Shown here: piece by piece, positions 1-12,779 of the stretch
How the letters are laid out: every line of letters begins with the position of its first letter
Position numbering within the stretch: the first letter of the stretch is position 1
Assembly: GCA_021234155.1 (NCBI GenBank)
Contig: JAJEKV010000002.1
Span: 40,413,841-40,477,840, forward strand
From: Isoetes taiwanensis
Lineage: Eukaryota > Streptophyta > Lycopodiopsida > Isoetales > Isoetaceae
Direction: 5' to 3'
Length of the DNA: 64,000 nt
Made by a program: the position numbers and the translations under genes
The notes under the pieces: generated by a model
What the model saw: the letters and a program-made list of their open reading frames with translations, nothing else
Databases searched by the model: none
What the model was told of the DNA's origin: nothing

Positions 1-1592
1 AGTCCTACGTCTTCTCTGTTTAACTTCTCTTTGTTTTAAAGTGTTGTTCCAATTGAAACGCAGGGAAGTCTATCTTTGTCTACTTCTTTTGTTTTAAATC
101 ACTCTTGATTTTCTTTTATCCAACTTCCATCATATTTTTCTTCTACTGCCTATCTGAAAGAATCTTTTGGAGGCTTTAATGCTCATATAGGTCGATCTAG
201 AACTTGAAAACTCTATTTTAGACACAAGCTAGACACTCTTTTTGAAAGGAGATTTATTAACTTCCCAGAATGAGGAAAACATATGTCTTCTGGCGCCTTG
301 GGGTTCAATTCTCCAATCTCTTTTTTTTTTCCCTTCTTCGTGCCTTACTGCAGCTGTTGAATCTAGCAATCTAGCAGGTCAAGAACAACGTACGTAATGG
401 ATCTTTCTCACTTCTCCAGAGTAATTTTAATATATGAGGAATCAGAGCTTTTCAAATATCCACTTTTAAATGGCAAGTATAATCATTTTAAATTTCAGCT
501 TTTCAGATTTGCAGATGGTTCTCAATTTTAGATTGTAGAACTCTTGTATTTCACCAGAGAACTAGAGGTTTTCTAGCTTTGGAGTAATTAGCAGTTAAAA
601 AAAATCAAGGAACTGCGTACCTCTTATGTGGTGTAAAGAATTATCTTATTTACATGATGGTCTAATCATGTTGGTTACAAATGTGATGCAAGGACAACCC
701 ATGTTTTGATATACCACCATATCAGAACATATTCTACTTGTCGATGATTCATCCATCCCGATCCCAATGCCCAATCTCGACCTTGTGCATTTTGACTTAT
801 ATCCTAAGATACCATATTGAACTACAAGGAATGAATAAAAAGTGGATACAATTGGATACAACTGGATACAAACTACCATCTTAGATCGTAACATAAGCGT
901 GTTCTTAATAACATTCTTGTGGACAAGATGTAGCTCTTAAGGTAATAGGTTTGAAACAGGAGAGTTGTTTCAATTTTAAAGTTTGCATATCAGTTGAGAT
1001 CATTTTCTGTTGCTCAATGCGAATTTGACATTAAGGTTTGTAGGCTGTAGTGGGTAAAAGCTGTCACTTTCCGTTATCTTGCAATATTGGCCTTAGTTGG
1101 TCTTGTTGAACAAGATATGCTCGTGTGTTATTTTGAGAAAATGCAACATGTATCCTTGACAAGAAAAAAACAAGTTGCAAAAATTCTATGAATGGATTGG
1201 TAGACTAGGACTAGCTTCAAAGGTTCAAGAAAAGTGCAAGTTGTTGGGATTCTCTAAATGGACTATTTAGACTTGCATTAGCTTCAAAAGTTCAATACTT
1301 CTTTGTATGAGCATTGAAGCTAAAGTTTGTATCACGGCAATATCGAAACACAACACAATTAGCCTTGGAGATATAAAAATGAGTATGGCATGCCACATTT
1401 CAAAATTATATAATTGGTGTCACATGCACTTGTTTAAGTTATAGAAAATATGGCGGTGCATATAGTGTTGTTTTGATTGTATGTAGTAACTTCACATTGT
1501 GCTTAAAGATCAAAAACTTTTGTTGCGCTTCTTTGCTAATTTAAGGTATAAACTTCTTATGCAAATTAGGTGTTTCAATAGTAATATTTTAA
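1..1592. other. Upstream region, no gene recognised
   Basis: AT-rich sequence without a convincing coding frame. It lies upstream of the EF-hand/coiled-coil gene and could hold its promoter, 5' UTR or non-coding first exon. The only longer frame (minus strand, 646-894) has no recognisable motif and is probably chance. An in-frame stop at 1590-1592 closes the next gene's frame on its upstream side. Confidence 0.4.
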
Positions 1593-1718
1593 TGGTTCCA
1601 TATTTTCAATGGTTACTTACTCAATCAACGAACTAACGATCTGACTGAAGTGGGTTCAGCTGAAGCTTTGGTAGTTATTGTGGCACCCTTTCAAGGCCCA
1701 AGGCATAACAACATCAAA

Positions 1719-4700
1719 ATGCTATTGGACAGCTTTGTTGTGCATAATCGGAGGAGGAGCCCTAGTACCCAGAACAGAAGACAGAACCACAGGTCTGAAG
1801 ATGGGGCTAACAGGGTGCAAAATCGAGGTCCAGATGCAGTGGATTCCACAAGTAAGAACTTTGACAGTGGCTATGGATATCAGAGGTCAGTTTCTTCTCT
1901 TTCATCCTTTGAATGCCGGCAAATTCCAAGCAGAGGTCCTTCCCCGATGGAGTTGTACAGTAGAACCCCCTCCAGAGGCCCTTCTAGAGGGCCCTCCCCT
2001 TCTCCTTCTCTTTACGCAGAACAAAGTGGTTTTATCAGAAAAGATGTGCCCTTGTCAGAGGAGAAAAGGGCTCCAAAGAGAAGCCTTACCCCAACCACAG
2101 AGTCAAGATGTCAATCTGGTAGTATAGCTGATATTTTGAGCGAGAAGCTGCGCTACACTGGTCCAGCTGTTAGGACTCCAAGAGTTCCTGGTGATGAGAT
2201 TTGGCGTGTGAAGGAAGATAAGGATGACACTCCTTTGAGTGAAACATTGAATAAAGAAGGTTTGACTATGAATGTGCCAAATTATCTTGTAAAACTCACT
2301 GGGGGTTCTAGGGTTGGAGTCAGAGCCATACCTCATCTTAAAGTGCCACACTCTTGTTCTAGTCGAAAAAGTAAAAGTAGAGCTGCACATAGGGTTAAGT
2401 CGACTACATTGGCTTCCATAACTGTGCCAGTAAGTGCAAAGCAATGGCTGTTGCAAGCAATTGGGCTTAAAGATTTAGAAATAAGAGAAATGTTTGACCA
2501 GGTATTATTCTGTGTTCAAAAGACTTAGTATTACAATAGCATACATCTCAACCTCAAATCTTCTTCTAACCTCTCCAGATGGAGTCAAATCCTCAACTTG
2601 CAGCTGAATATGTACGCGAGGTCAGAGCTGAATGGGAGGCAATGGAATTTAGGGAGAGCAAGGTTCCACATGAAGCAAATTTTCTTGTTAAAGATCGGGC
2701 ATTGCTAGAGAAAATAAGGGAACTGATAGTGAAATTCATTGAGAGCACTTCAATCCTTGAAGAGAATGACATGCCTCCAGAGAACAGGATTTCTAAAGGC
2801 ATTGATCGTGACCCCTCACAGAAAGACTCATTTGTGGCAAATGATGACAGCAGCCATCATATAGAGGTAGGCAAAGGAAAGGAGTCATACAAGGATGGAC
2901 AATATAACAAATCTGACCTGCGGCCACCTCCGTCAGCAGCATCAAAGTCCTTAGAATTTGGAACAGAAAATTTCTCTAGGAAGATGGTTTGTGGAACTTG
3001 TGGCCAAGTAAAGGAGAACATATCTCAAAGTATTGAAGACCAAGGTGATTCACCTCAAGAAAATGCAAGTTTCAAGTCACCACTTCGTTCATTCATCCCA
3101 GTTGAGGACTACGTAATCAACAAATATGTTGTACAGGTGCTATAAATTCATAGTCTTATTTATTTCTGATGTACAATCAAACATCGCCAAAACATAGACT
3201 GTTTGATAAATTCCATGTATACATTACGAGATATAATATTACAACATTCATCTGAAGTACAGCCCATATAACATGAATTATAGCATTGATACATAAGTTA
3301 AGAGGCCAGAGTATTAATCATAGTTACGCTTGATGAGGAACATACTTGTTTGTGCAGCCAGGACTGTTGGGGAAATCTGAGTGTAAATCCACATACAGCC
3401 CATTTGATAAGCGATGGTATACCGTACTCTTTCCAGCACTGCAGGTGTGCTTCAAAACGATTTTATTAAGAGATCTTAGTGGCAATGATAGTTATAACCA
3501 TGGGCTAGAATGCATAATGTGAGCTTTCATCAAAACTAGAGGACAAATTGGCATTCTTTGTGTGCAGTCTCTTGCCATGGGATGCATCAGAAAAGTACCT
3601 TTTACCTTAATGTTTAACCAATGTAAAATTTATATCTCTCATTTACCTCCAGCAATTGCATGGTTTCTCGTTGCTTTCACATCTCATGCTTGATCTCTCT
3701 TATTTTATTTAGTTACAAAAGGAACAGGTAAAGAAAAGCACATGTTAAATCACTCATTCTTTTTTCTATTCAGCCAGGAAAACGCGAAGATGTGCAACTA
3801 TTAGGACACTGGCTACAATATGCCATTCGGCGAAATAGCTGTGAGAACCCAGATGGAAGGTTCACAGATATTGAGTCGGCTTTTATTCTACATTCTATTG
3901 CCTTTCTGGAAATCGTTAGACAGGTCCATCACTCGTTCATTTCGATAACTACTTAAACAAGCCCTGTTGGTAAGTTGTCTGATTTGTTTCACGTTATTAT
4001 CTGCTTTGATTCAGGTTGATATACACTGTGAAGAAAGAGGCAGCTTACTTTTGCATCTCTGGCGGCAGCTTCTTCGTATTTTCAACCAGGTGTCCTGGTT
4101 AGCTACCAAGCTTATTATGAATGTTGTCATACCTCTAGTTCGATATCTTATCTTATACATGATTTGTTGTTATAGTTGAAACCTTAAATGTTAACAAAAA
4201 ACGAATGACCATCTATTTGAAGGTTTTCTCTGCCCAGAAATCCTTCAAATGAAAACTCACCTTCATGCTTTTGCAGATGTATAATGAAATGTTTTAAACT
4301 AGATGCCACACTCTTCAAGTAATATTCATTCATCTGATTCATGACACCAGTATCACTTGTTTGGTTCCTGGTGCTTGTATTCATGTCTTTTGCTTCAAAA
4401 TTTAGGTGATGGTGCGGGCAGAGCCAAAATTAAATGCTTCAGAGGAAGAGTTGCGACAACTAAGAGACAGTATTAAAGTAGAAAAAGAAGCTGCTTTAAA
4501 ACTAACATCAGATTTTCAATATATGCAATCTCAATATGTGGCACTTGAACAACAATTTAAGACCAAGGAAGTGGAAGTTGGTAAAATGCAACGTTGCCGC
4601 CTTTGTCGTGCTGACAATCTGACTCCAAGATCAAAGGAAGCCTATATCAAGAGATTTCGAGATCGTACAGCCCCTAGGTTCAGTCCATCAGAACTTGCAA

Positions 4701-7700
4701 AGGTGGAATCTTCTGAGGCACTGTCAGAGGAGGAGCTCAAGAAGAAAGCAGAGGAACTTACAAAACAAATAGAGGGGATTAGTGAAAAGGGTGCGGATGG
4801 CATCACGGATGCTGAGGTTGATGCAGAAATGCTAGGCGAGTTGTTGAAACATGATAAGAAAGAAGAACTGGCTGAGGCCTTACTTTTGGATCAAGAAATT
4901 GAAGCTCCACCTGGCTGCCACCATGCACATACGCAAACAGATGATAGTATGGGCCTGAGAAGGTGTCATAGTGCTCCAGCACATATTTTTCCACCAACAA
5001 AAATTGCCGAAAGTGGTAAAGATGAAACCAAACCTGAGATTGTAACAACAGAAGAAGGGAAAGAGCCACAGGTAAAAATGGCTGTACTAACTAGCGATGA
5101 CCTAGCATTAATTCAAGCAATGAAAGGAGGAACTGCAGATACTGCTGCTAAGACTACTGAAGGTGGAGAAGGAGGCGATGAACGATTGAAGAACTTTGAA
5201 ACACTTGCAGTAGATACGATTGAGCTTCTTGACAAGATCCCAATAGTTGAGGGTGCATTGGCAACAGGCATTTCTGGTTTGATGCAAAGATATTCAGAAT
5301 TGACGGGATATATTCTAGCTGAAAAGGCAAGGGAGAAGTATGCACAAGCTGCAGAAATCAAACCGGGTGAACCTCAGGATATTGACAAATCTAAAAGACC
5401 GTCCCGAAGACAAACATCAAAAGGAAGCAAGTATGACTTCTGGCTTTAAAGAACCTGTGCTTTTGAGGAATATTATATCTGCTACCTAAAACCCCTATAT
5501 CTGAATTATTTCTTTCTGTCCCGTTCCAGGAGTGTTACCATGAAAAGCTATGTGCCCCTTGGTTTTGCAAAAATAATGAAGATTTACAATCCACCTAAAA
5601 ATGTTAAGTTCTTCAATATTCGGCAGGTATGTTGTGTTCCCTTATCCCTAAGCTTTATTATTGATAAAGTTCTCCAGAATCCTCATCTTGAGATTATTAT
5701 TAAGCTTATATTAATGTTTTAGAACTAGAATCAATTGACTGACTATACTATACATGACATAAAATTGTATGACACAAAATCAGTAATGAAAGCATGGGAG
5801 GATCTTAAGATCAAGCTTCATTTGCTGGTACATTCAAGTCTTAGTAAGAAAACTTGGAAGATCGTGGAGAGGAAGCTAGGGGAAGAGTGTGTATGGTTAT
5901 TGGCCAACCATCTCAGCACTGCTGGATTGTTAAGAAGGAAAGATGCATGAATGAACTGTCTACTAAAAACACACTGGGTCTATGAGACCGTATCATCCAG
6001 TACCTAATATCAACTTCTCATGTTCTTTGCAGCTCGGCAAACTGATAGGATCTGTCTACCTTTCAAAAATCGTAGCAGATCAAGTGGATGACTCATGCAA
6101 CAATGATAGACAAACATGTTGTGAATTTGTTTATGACTTCATGCTAAATCAGTACGGGTTGAAAGGACTGAGTGAATCTGCCATATTTGGCGTTTTCAAG
6201 ACAATAAAGACTCTCATCACAAATAGAGAGATAGAGAAACATCACAAGGTAAGTAAAAACCAACAAACTTGACATTTGAAGTTCCTGGGATCTACAGAAA
6301 TGAACAAACATGCATATGGCTTTATGCTTTAAATACACTTCTGAAGATGATATTAGATGCTTAATGGTCCTATATTGCATATTAAATCTTTGAAATTAAT
6401 TATTTTAAACATTTCTAGGAGTTTTAACTTTAAACACTTTTTGCAGATAAGACTCTTCAGTAGGTTTTGTGGAATGGAAGAGCACAACAGTCTGACAGAA
6501 CCAGACTTGTATCTGTACTTGAAGCTTGTTCAAAAGGCTTCGATTAAAGTTGGAGTTCTTCTCCCTTCTGATCAGGATGATGGAATCTGGTTCTTAAACG
6601 CTCCACAGTATCTGGCAATTACAGATGAGCCTAACCTTATTGCGTACTTTGGAAGTCAAGCAGCTGCAACAACATTCATTGAAAAGTATATTGCAAAGAA
6701 TGCAGTAACTGAGAAAGCGTCTCCTGAGGTAATGATAATATTTTGTTTTATTTTATTCATTTTTCATGATTGTAGTGAAATGTATTTCCTGCATTTGCAT
6801 TGATTAACCTAATATCTTACAGCTTGTCACTGTTAATCCCTTTTCATCATGGAGCATGCTTTCAGATAAGGAAGCTTGTCAAGGAAAGTGAAGTACGGAA
6901 GGTTGAATGGGATCTAATGTTAGAAACCATCCTCAATCTCTACCCCACCAAACTGGTAAAGTGTTTTTTTTTTTGTGGGCAAGATATTTTTATTTTATTA
7001 TTAATAATATAAATATGGTACAAAACGAACTGGATCAAATAGGCAGAATTCCAGCATTTAAGCTCAAGCTTTAAAGTCCAAAGATGATGTCATTTCCTCA
7101 AGCTAGCACCAAAGAGAGATCTAAATACTTCACTTAGAATCAAGACACACCAAACGACCATCCCCGATAAATGCAAACACACAGCAGGGCCAGAGGCCAT
7201 AAGCTTCATGCCGCGTGTTAACTCGACCTGGAATCCACCTAATTTGAGGTACTACAGGGTTTGAACACTCCATCTTCTCTCAAAGTGGGCGGCAGTCAGA
7301 CAGGTCTGCCATAGGATGGTCAACTTACTCCTCTAGCCGCCACTATGCTTACATGGAGCTTGATTCTGCTGAGCTCTTCCAGCAATGAGATATCCCGCCC
7401 CAAGAAATCTGCTAAAATCCCCTACTTCATAGCTGAGCCTTTTATGATATCAGATTTGGATTCTAAGCTCCCCCAGCCAGGATGAGGGGAGCAAAACCAC
7501 AGAGAGTAAACCAACCAGCTATATAGAAAGCACATCTTAAGCATCTGAGGATACCATAGAGAAAGGCCCTGGGCATCAGCCTTGCATCGAACTAGCTACC
7601 ATAGATCTGAAGCACCTTCTGGAATATGTCCCTGTAAGCATCAGAACTCCACTACATTAGCCATCTGCAAGTGCCATACTAGCTCCTCAAACCATGTGCC

Positions 7701-9061
7701 TCATACTCAAAATCCGTCAGATACATGTCTGTCTGTTCACGGCCTAATTAGAAGTATAAAATACATAGAGCAAGCAATATAGAAGCTTGTGAAAGATCCA
7801 CCAGAAAAATAAACAGGTTAGCTCGTCCAGCCCCCATTCACAATCCTGGCCACAGATTAGAAGCAAGGTCCAGCCATTAACTAACTCCCATTCGTTAACC
7901 TGGCTGTTGTTCCGTTGCAGACCAAGAACACAGAAGGGCAGATAAACTTTCAAGCTGATTCTAGCCCACAATGAGTGCAGGCCTTCATCACCGCAGTGAG
8001 TGCGGCAACAACAAACTCAAATGCTATCAAACTCTTTCATCACTAGTCTACCTTCAAAATACACAAACTAAAGGAAGATGCTCTAAGTCTTTCAAACATA
8101 CCAGCCAGACCTCCGAATCTCAAGGAGAGGCGAAGCACTGTGATCTGCCATTCTCAATGAAAACAAAAACACCAAAACCTGATAAGCTTCAGCGACCCCA
8201 TCTGATTCCGACTTGAAGATGGCAGTGGGCCAGATGCTTGCACCCTTCTGGCAACAGTCTAGGGTCCTCGTCTGCAAGAAATGTACATCATAGATTGAAA
8301 TGCACTTCCACGTTCTAACGTATATCCATTTTCTATACAGGCAAGCCTTTATGAAAAGAGGAAAATGAGCATGCAAGTTAGGGCACCAGTACCAAAAGAG
8401 AAGGTAAGTCTCTCTCGCCCCTTGCAATGTTTTTTGGAGCTCAATGAATAAGTTTCTAGTTTGTTCCCAGGCCCAAGAATTGGAAAATCTGTTTATTGCT
8501 GGAGATGCAAATCAAGATGGAGTGTTGACATTCTCTGAGTTCCGAGAGATTATCAGCAGTGCGGACCCCTCAATTTCTAGTCAAAATGCTCTAAGGATGT
8601 TTAGAGAGACAATAACCTTGATGACAGATGGAGGAGATAGTATTAGTCCCCAAGCATTTGCCATAATTGCATACAATCACGGAATTGCTGCACCCCCAAG
8701 TGTTGTATTTGATCTACTTAAAAAGACATGGAATCAGGTATGCAACTGTAAATCCTTGCCACTCAATAGGATATCTCAGGTGACTAATTTGAGGATATCT
8801 CAGGTGCAAGGAGATATCAACATGGATAAAATAGCAGAGAACAAAGAGGAATTTGAGTTCACTAAGGATGCGTTGGTTGAAATGATGCAACAAAGAATCG
8901 ACGTAAATGTGGCAGTGCAAACATTTAGGCAGTTCGTGTTAAATTATTGTGGAAAAGACGCTGGAGAGGCAAATGAACAAGCTGAACAAGGAGACCAGGG
9001 AGAACAGGATGAGACAGATGCTGCTGAAGGGGATGATGCATTGGAAACCATAGCTGAGTAA
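1719..9061 (+). CDS. EF-hand/coiled-coil protein, probable sperm-flagellum (axoneme-associated) component
   Basis: Exons joined by GT-AG introns, all phases fitting: 1719-2501, 2579-3136, 3358-3444, 3774-3923, 4015-4089, 4406-5430, 5530-5626, 6033-6248, 6447-6728, 6866-6955, 8341-8403, 8471-8737, 8804-9061; about 1,316 aa. The start is uncertain: 1719 is the first in-frame ATG after the stop at 1590, but an upstream exon joining near 1659 is possible. Order: Ser/Pro/Arg-rich N-terminus (GPSRGPSPSP), a CGTC motif near residue 400, then HCEERGSLLLHLW (about 530-545), a coiled coil, a CRLC motif, HTQTD, and near 1154-1165 a perfect EF-hand loop, DANQDGVLTFSE. The tail is acidic. The ERG-LL segment followed by coiled coil resembles axonemal dynein light-chain (DNALI1/p28), AXDND1 and TSNAXIP1-type proteins; this family assignment is from memory and tentative. 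A LETM1-type assignment was considered and rejected. Calcium binding is likely; the flagellar role is inferred. Confidence 0.6.
5735..5950 (+). other. Open frame inside an intron of the EF-hand gene
   Basis: The intron 5627-6032 holds a 71-codon ATG-initiated frame (starting MTDYTIHDIKLYD, ending LLRRKDA). It lacks splice sites that would fit the host transcript, so it is not part of the main protein. It looks protein-like (amphipathic, KTWKIVERKLGEE) but matches nothing I recognise. It may be a decayed transposon piece or chance. Confidence 0.2.
6967..8250 (-). mobile_element. Probable 5'-truncated LINE tail inside an intron
   Basis: The intron 6956-8340 is far longer than its neighbours (about 66-410 bp). 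It opens with a poly(T) run at 6967. Read on the minus strand, it ends in an AT-rich 3' UTR (TAATAAAATAAAAATATC) followed by poly(A), typical of plant LINE 3' ends. No reverse transcriptase motif is left and I could not find a clear target-site duplication, so the right-hand limit is approximate. Confidence 0.35.
8738..8803 (+). promoter_or_regulatory. 66-nt intron with duplicated 3' splice site
   Basis: The last intron of the EF-hand gene is 66 nt, a multiple of three, and has no in-frame stop. Its 3' end carries a 24-bp near-duplication, so GGATATCTCAG|GTG occurs twice (acceptors after 8779 and 8803). Use of either acceptor, or retention, keeps the frame. The upstream acceptor would add VTNLRISQ; retention would add 22 residues. 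Confidence 0.5.
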
Positions 9062-9716
9062 GCCGGCCCTTGGGCTGCAATTGTAAAATATAAGTTTTGA
9101 TTCAATCATGGCATGAGTTTTGCCTCTAAATTTTTTAGTACATTCTGTATAGAGAATATTGGCAATTGGGCCATATGTAGAGAATATTACAAGATTCAAC
9201 CATTGTCCTCATGATATTGTCAATCAAAGATAATACCAAATAAGCATTGGTAGAAGATGAATGCGAAGTTTGAAAGTTCAAATGGATCTAAATATATAAA
9301 AGCTTTTAACGATGGATGTACAGAAGAGGAGGAATTATACTCAAAATAGCTTGTGGCGGGGTAGAAGCATGAAAATAGCTTGTGGCGGGGTAGAAGCATG
9401 AAAGGGTGTGTCAAATTCCTTCTCAATTTGTAAAAGCAAAGCGCATGTTTAGGATGCATTAATATGAATGGATTATAAGTTTTGAATTGCCACATCACCA
9501 AGAGTGAGTTATGCATTTTGAATTGGAGGTAAACTCGAATCAAGGGGAGAAATTCTAATTATTAAAAAATGCTAATTTGGTAAAATCACGATTTTATTTG
9601 CCTCATGAAATTCTGTGCAGCTTTGCCTCACAAAAATTTGTGCAGCTCTCTTCCTACTCTTTAGTTTGTGCAGCTCTCTTCCTACTCTTTAGTAGAGTTG
9701 TAGCGTAATGTAAGTT
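9062..9716. repeat. 3' flank with two short tandem duplications
   Basis: Probable 3' UTR and spacer. A 29-bp unit (around AGCTTGTGGCGGGGTAGAAG) is repeated head to tail at about 9343-9401. A second, about 29-bp unit (GTGCAGCTCTCTTCCTACTC) is repeated at about 9640-9695. No gene seen. Confidence 0.6.
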
Positions 9717-9788
9717 TTGAAGGTATTGATGAATTTTAGATTTTGCTTCTTTTTGGAACCTGATTTTTTTTTTCTCTTTTGTTTTCAG

Positions 9789-10413
9789 GGTAAGATTGCA
9801 AGAATAATAGCAATATCAGGGGCAGATGAGAATGCAAGTACCAAGCTTCAAAAAGGTGCATCTGATTCCACTTGCAAAATTGATTACACAACAAAAAAGA
9901 TCATGAAGATTGTTGTTAAAGTTGCACAATGCATCCAATCTGAGTATAAAACACCTAGTAAAATTGTTGAAGTATCTAGAGCTTCAATCCTTCTTTGAAC
10001 TAGTACTTGGAAATCCAAAAGAGGCCATTGTCGGGGGTATGCTCCCCACAAATTTATGAGAAGGGCTTCAAGAAGTGAAAAGCTGTAATAGCAAAGGCAG
10101 ATTAGTAATTAAGTATGCTTCACTCTCTATGGTTGTAGGAAAGGATGATGGCCTCAAACAAAAGGGGTTGACATAAAAAATATTAGGCTTGCAATCAAGA
10201 AATATTAGGTCTCACTGTCAAAGGAAGGCAAAGGATTATGGCAGGTAGGCAATTGTGGGATCTTGAGAAAAGGAAACCAAGAAGAAACAGAATAGATGAG
10301 GAAATGAAGGAAAAGTTCAGGATTTTTGATTGAGGCAGAGAAAGTTTCACTTAATGTGAGGGACCTAAGAAAGAAAATAACTGAAGCACTTCGATCCTTT
10401 GACATTCGTCAGG
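9789..10413 (+). pseudogene. Decayed exon-like sequence, unrecognised
   Basis: After a good acceptor (TTTTGTTTTCAG, ending 9788) there is an open stretch starting GKIARIIAISGADENAS, ending in a stop at 9996-9998. Further on, around 10320-10412, EAEKVSLNVRDLRKKITEAL runs to an AG|GT donor at 10413, but a stop and a frame change separate it from KRKPRRNRIDEEMKEKF just upstream. Both pieces look like former coding exons. I do not recognise the protein. Confidence 0.3.
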
Positions 10414-10684
10414 TATATGAAGTTTGAGAACTCTTTTAATTTCTTGCTTGGTATGAAAATTTATTTGTAAGGCAAAGAAGATTTACATGATTTCCTTTAT
10501 GCACTTTGTTTCATGCTCTTGTTTTGTAAGTTTATTCCTTTTCCTAACTTTGCATGGCCTTTTTCAGGTTGGTACATACACTGCATAACCATTCATTTCT
10601 ACTAACCAACTATTCACCATCATATATATTTGCTAGCAGTGCAGTGTAATGCATTTCTATGTATCATAGCACTCATTAGTAGAG

Positions 10685-10793
<109 letters not shown>

Positions 10794-11165
10794 GAAGGTA
10801 GATGACATCATAAAGGTACATGCATGAACATGAATTTTCACATGCACATGAAGGAAAATAGTGTAAATTGGTGATTATCCTTTATGACATCTAATACAAT
10901 CATGAACATGAATTTCCACGTGCACAGAAAGGAACAAAATGTAATTTGGTGATCATCATTTATAACATCTGGTACAGTTATGAACATGACGTACACGTGA
11001 AGGAACATAATTTAGTTTGGTGATCATCCTTTATGACATTTGGTACATTTTTACGCGAGTGTACATATACATAATCTATACTTGCTTTTTCTTCAAGTTG
11101 AACTTTACAGGACATTCAAAGATAAAAGTCCATGTATGAAGGTTAGTCTTTGAACATTTGAGTAC

Positions 11166-11760
11166 TTGAAGCCAACTTTTGTGAGAAGGCTGAAGGAGAG
11201 GAATACATGCTTGTGTGTGAAACATGAACAAAAGGATCTGTTTAGAAAAGGGATCTATTTAGAAAAGCTTTCCAGAATGAGATCAAAGTTGCACGAGAAT
11301 TGTACTTGCAATTATTGGGTCTTCCTTGCTGATAACCATGGAGTTATTTGCCAAGCAAAGAATGGTACACATAGTTGTATAAGTTCATTATGGAGAGCCA
11401 CTATTTGTAAGAAATATATTGGTATAGAATGGCTTGTGTTGGACTGTCTGAAGGGTACCTGCAGCAGATATGGGACAAAATAGATTGCAATGTGTCCTCA
11501 AGAAATTGCAAATGGTAGCGAATTAGAACAGGTTGAATTGAAAGCATATTAGTTTGTAAATGAGAAGTAAAAAAAAGGACATCTAAGAGATTGAAACCGG
11601 TAAGAAAATCAGTAATACCTGCTATTATGGTGAAGACCATGTTTGATCATTTGGCTAAGTTTGCTATACATAACTTCACCTCACACTGACAGGCTTGACA
11701 GACTGAACAATTCGGTACTGTTGCCAAATTCTCCTGCCAATCTGAATTGGGGTTAGAAAC
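11166..11760 (+). pseudogene. Decayed transposase-like fragment
   Basis: The frame starting KPTFVRRLKERNTCLC, with HENCTCNYWVF and LDCLKGTCSRYG following, has the Cys-rich pattern that precedes the catalytic part in a group of eukaryotic transposases. Downstream, FDHLAKFAIHNFTSH, then QTEQFG, matches the loosely conserved 'HxFxxxWQxxQF' block but with TGA stops where Trp is expected. It is broken by stops and frame changes. Assignment is from pattern memory only. Confidence 0.3.
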
Positions 11761-12779
11761 TGCATTGCATGGCTAAATGTATGCAAAATAAGAACCTTCT
11801 GAAAAAATACGAATCTGCCATGGCAGAGAATTCTGAAAAAAAAAAAAGGAGAAAATTTTGCTTCATAAGGTAGGAGAAGTAAAGGAAACGGCATTGGATA
11901 CACAACGAGATTTTCAAAGCTGGAAAGCAGAGCAAGCTAATGATGAGGTGAGAGTAGAATGCAAACGATGAAGCAGAAAGAATTATAGAATAGGTTGAAT
12001 CCAGAGTTTTGATGCTTCTTCTCGAGAGAGCTGAAGAGGATCAAGCATATGCATATAGCTAATTGAACATAAAACTTATGGTTCTCCACTAACTGGGTGT
12101 TGCTACTTGTAGTAGTGTAGGAAAGAAGCAATAAGAAAGGGCAAGAGCAATTATTATCCGCATCGTTGAGCATCGTGAGCATGTCATGCAGAATTGTAGC
12201 ATTATAAAAAAGGGAAAAACTGTGTTGAATGATGATTTGACCCATATCAATAATATGAGCTCTATATTCTTCTTAAAAGGGTAAAAGAGCTCATGGCAGA
12301 AGGTAAACATGCTTATGCACAAGCTGGTCGTGTTTGGGTCAAGGACAAAACAACAAGGGAAGCAATCCCATTCTAGGGAATCGCCTTGAGGTTTGGATTA
12401 TGGATTAAATTTTAGGAAGATGGTGACAATTGAGAATATGCCAACTTAAATTGATGTGTTAGTATGTCTAGAATCCTGGAACATGAAACTGCTCGCTTAT
12501 CTGATTTTATAAAAAAAAACCATTTCAAAGAAAAAAAGTGAAAGTGGTAGCGGCTTTGAAGGTATTGCTTGCTTTGTGCGCAACAGGTTTTGCAAACACA
12601 TGTCAGTAGTTAAGGATGTGACTACAACCAATATATGTGAATTGAAGTAAAGGGGAAATCTTCGTTAGTATATTTAGCAACAGTATCCTAGTTCCCAGAG
12701 GGGTATATGAGCATGAAAATAATCTTGATAAACCCATTTGTGCATCTCGCAAAGGATATTGCTCATTTCACTCTTAAGG

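Noticed and set aside
1650-1718. Start of the EF-hand gene at 1650
   Set aside because: The codon there is GTG, not used to start plant nuclear genes; the first in-frame ATG is 1719.
1719-9061. LETM1-type mitochondrial carrier protein
   Set aside because: First impression only; the LETM1 core and membrane helix are absent, and the segment order fits coiled-coil axonemal proteins better.
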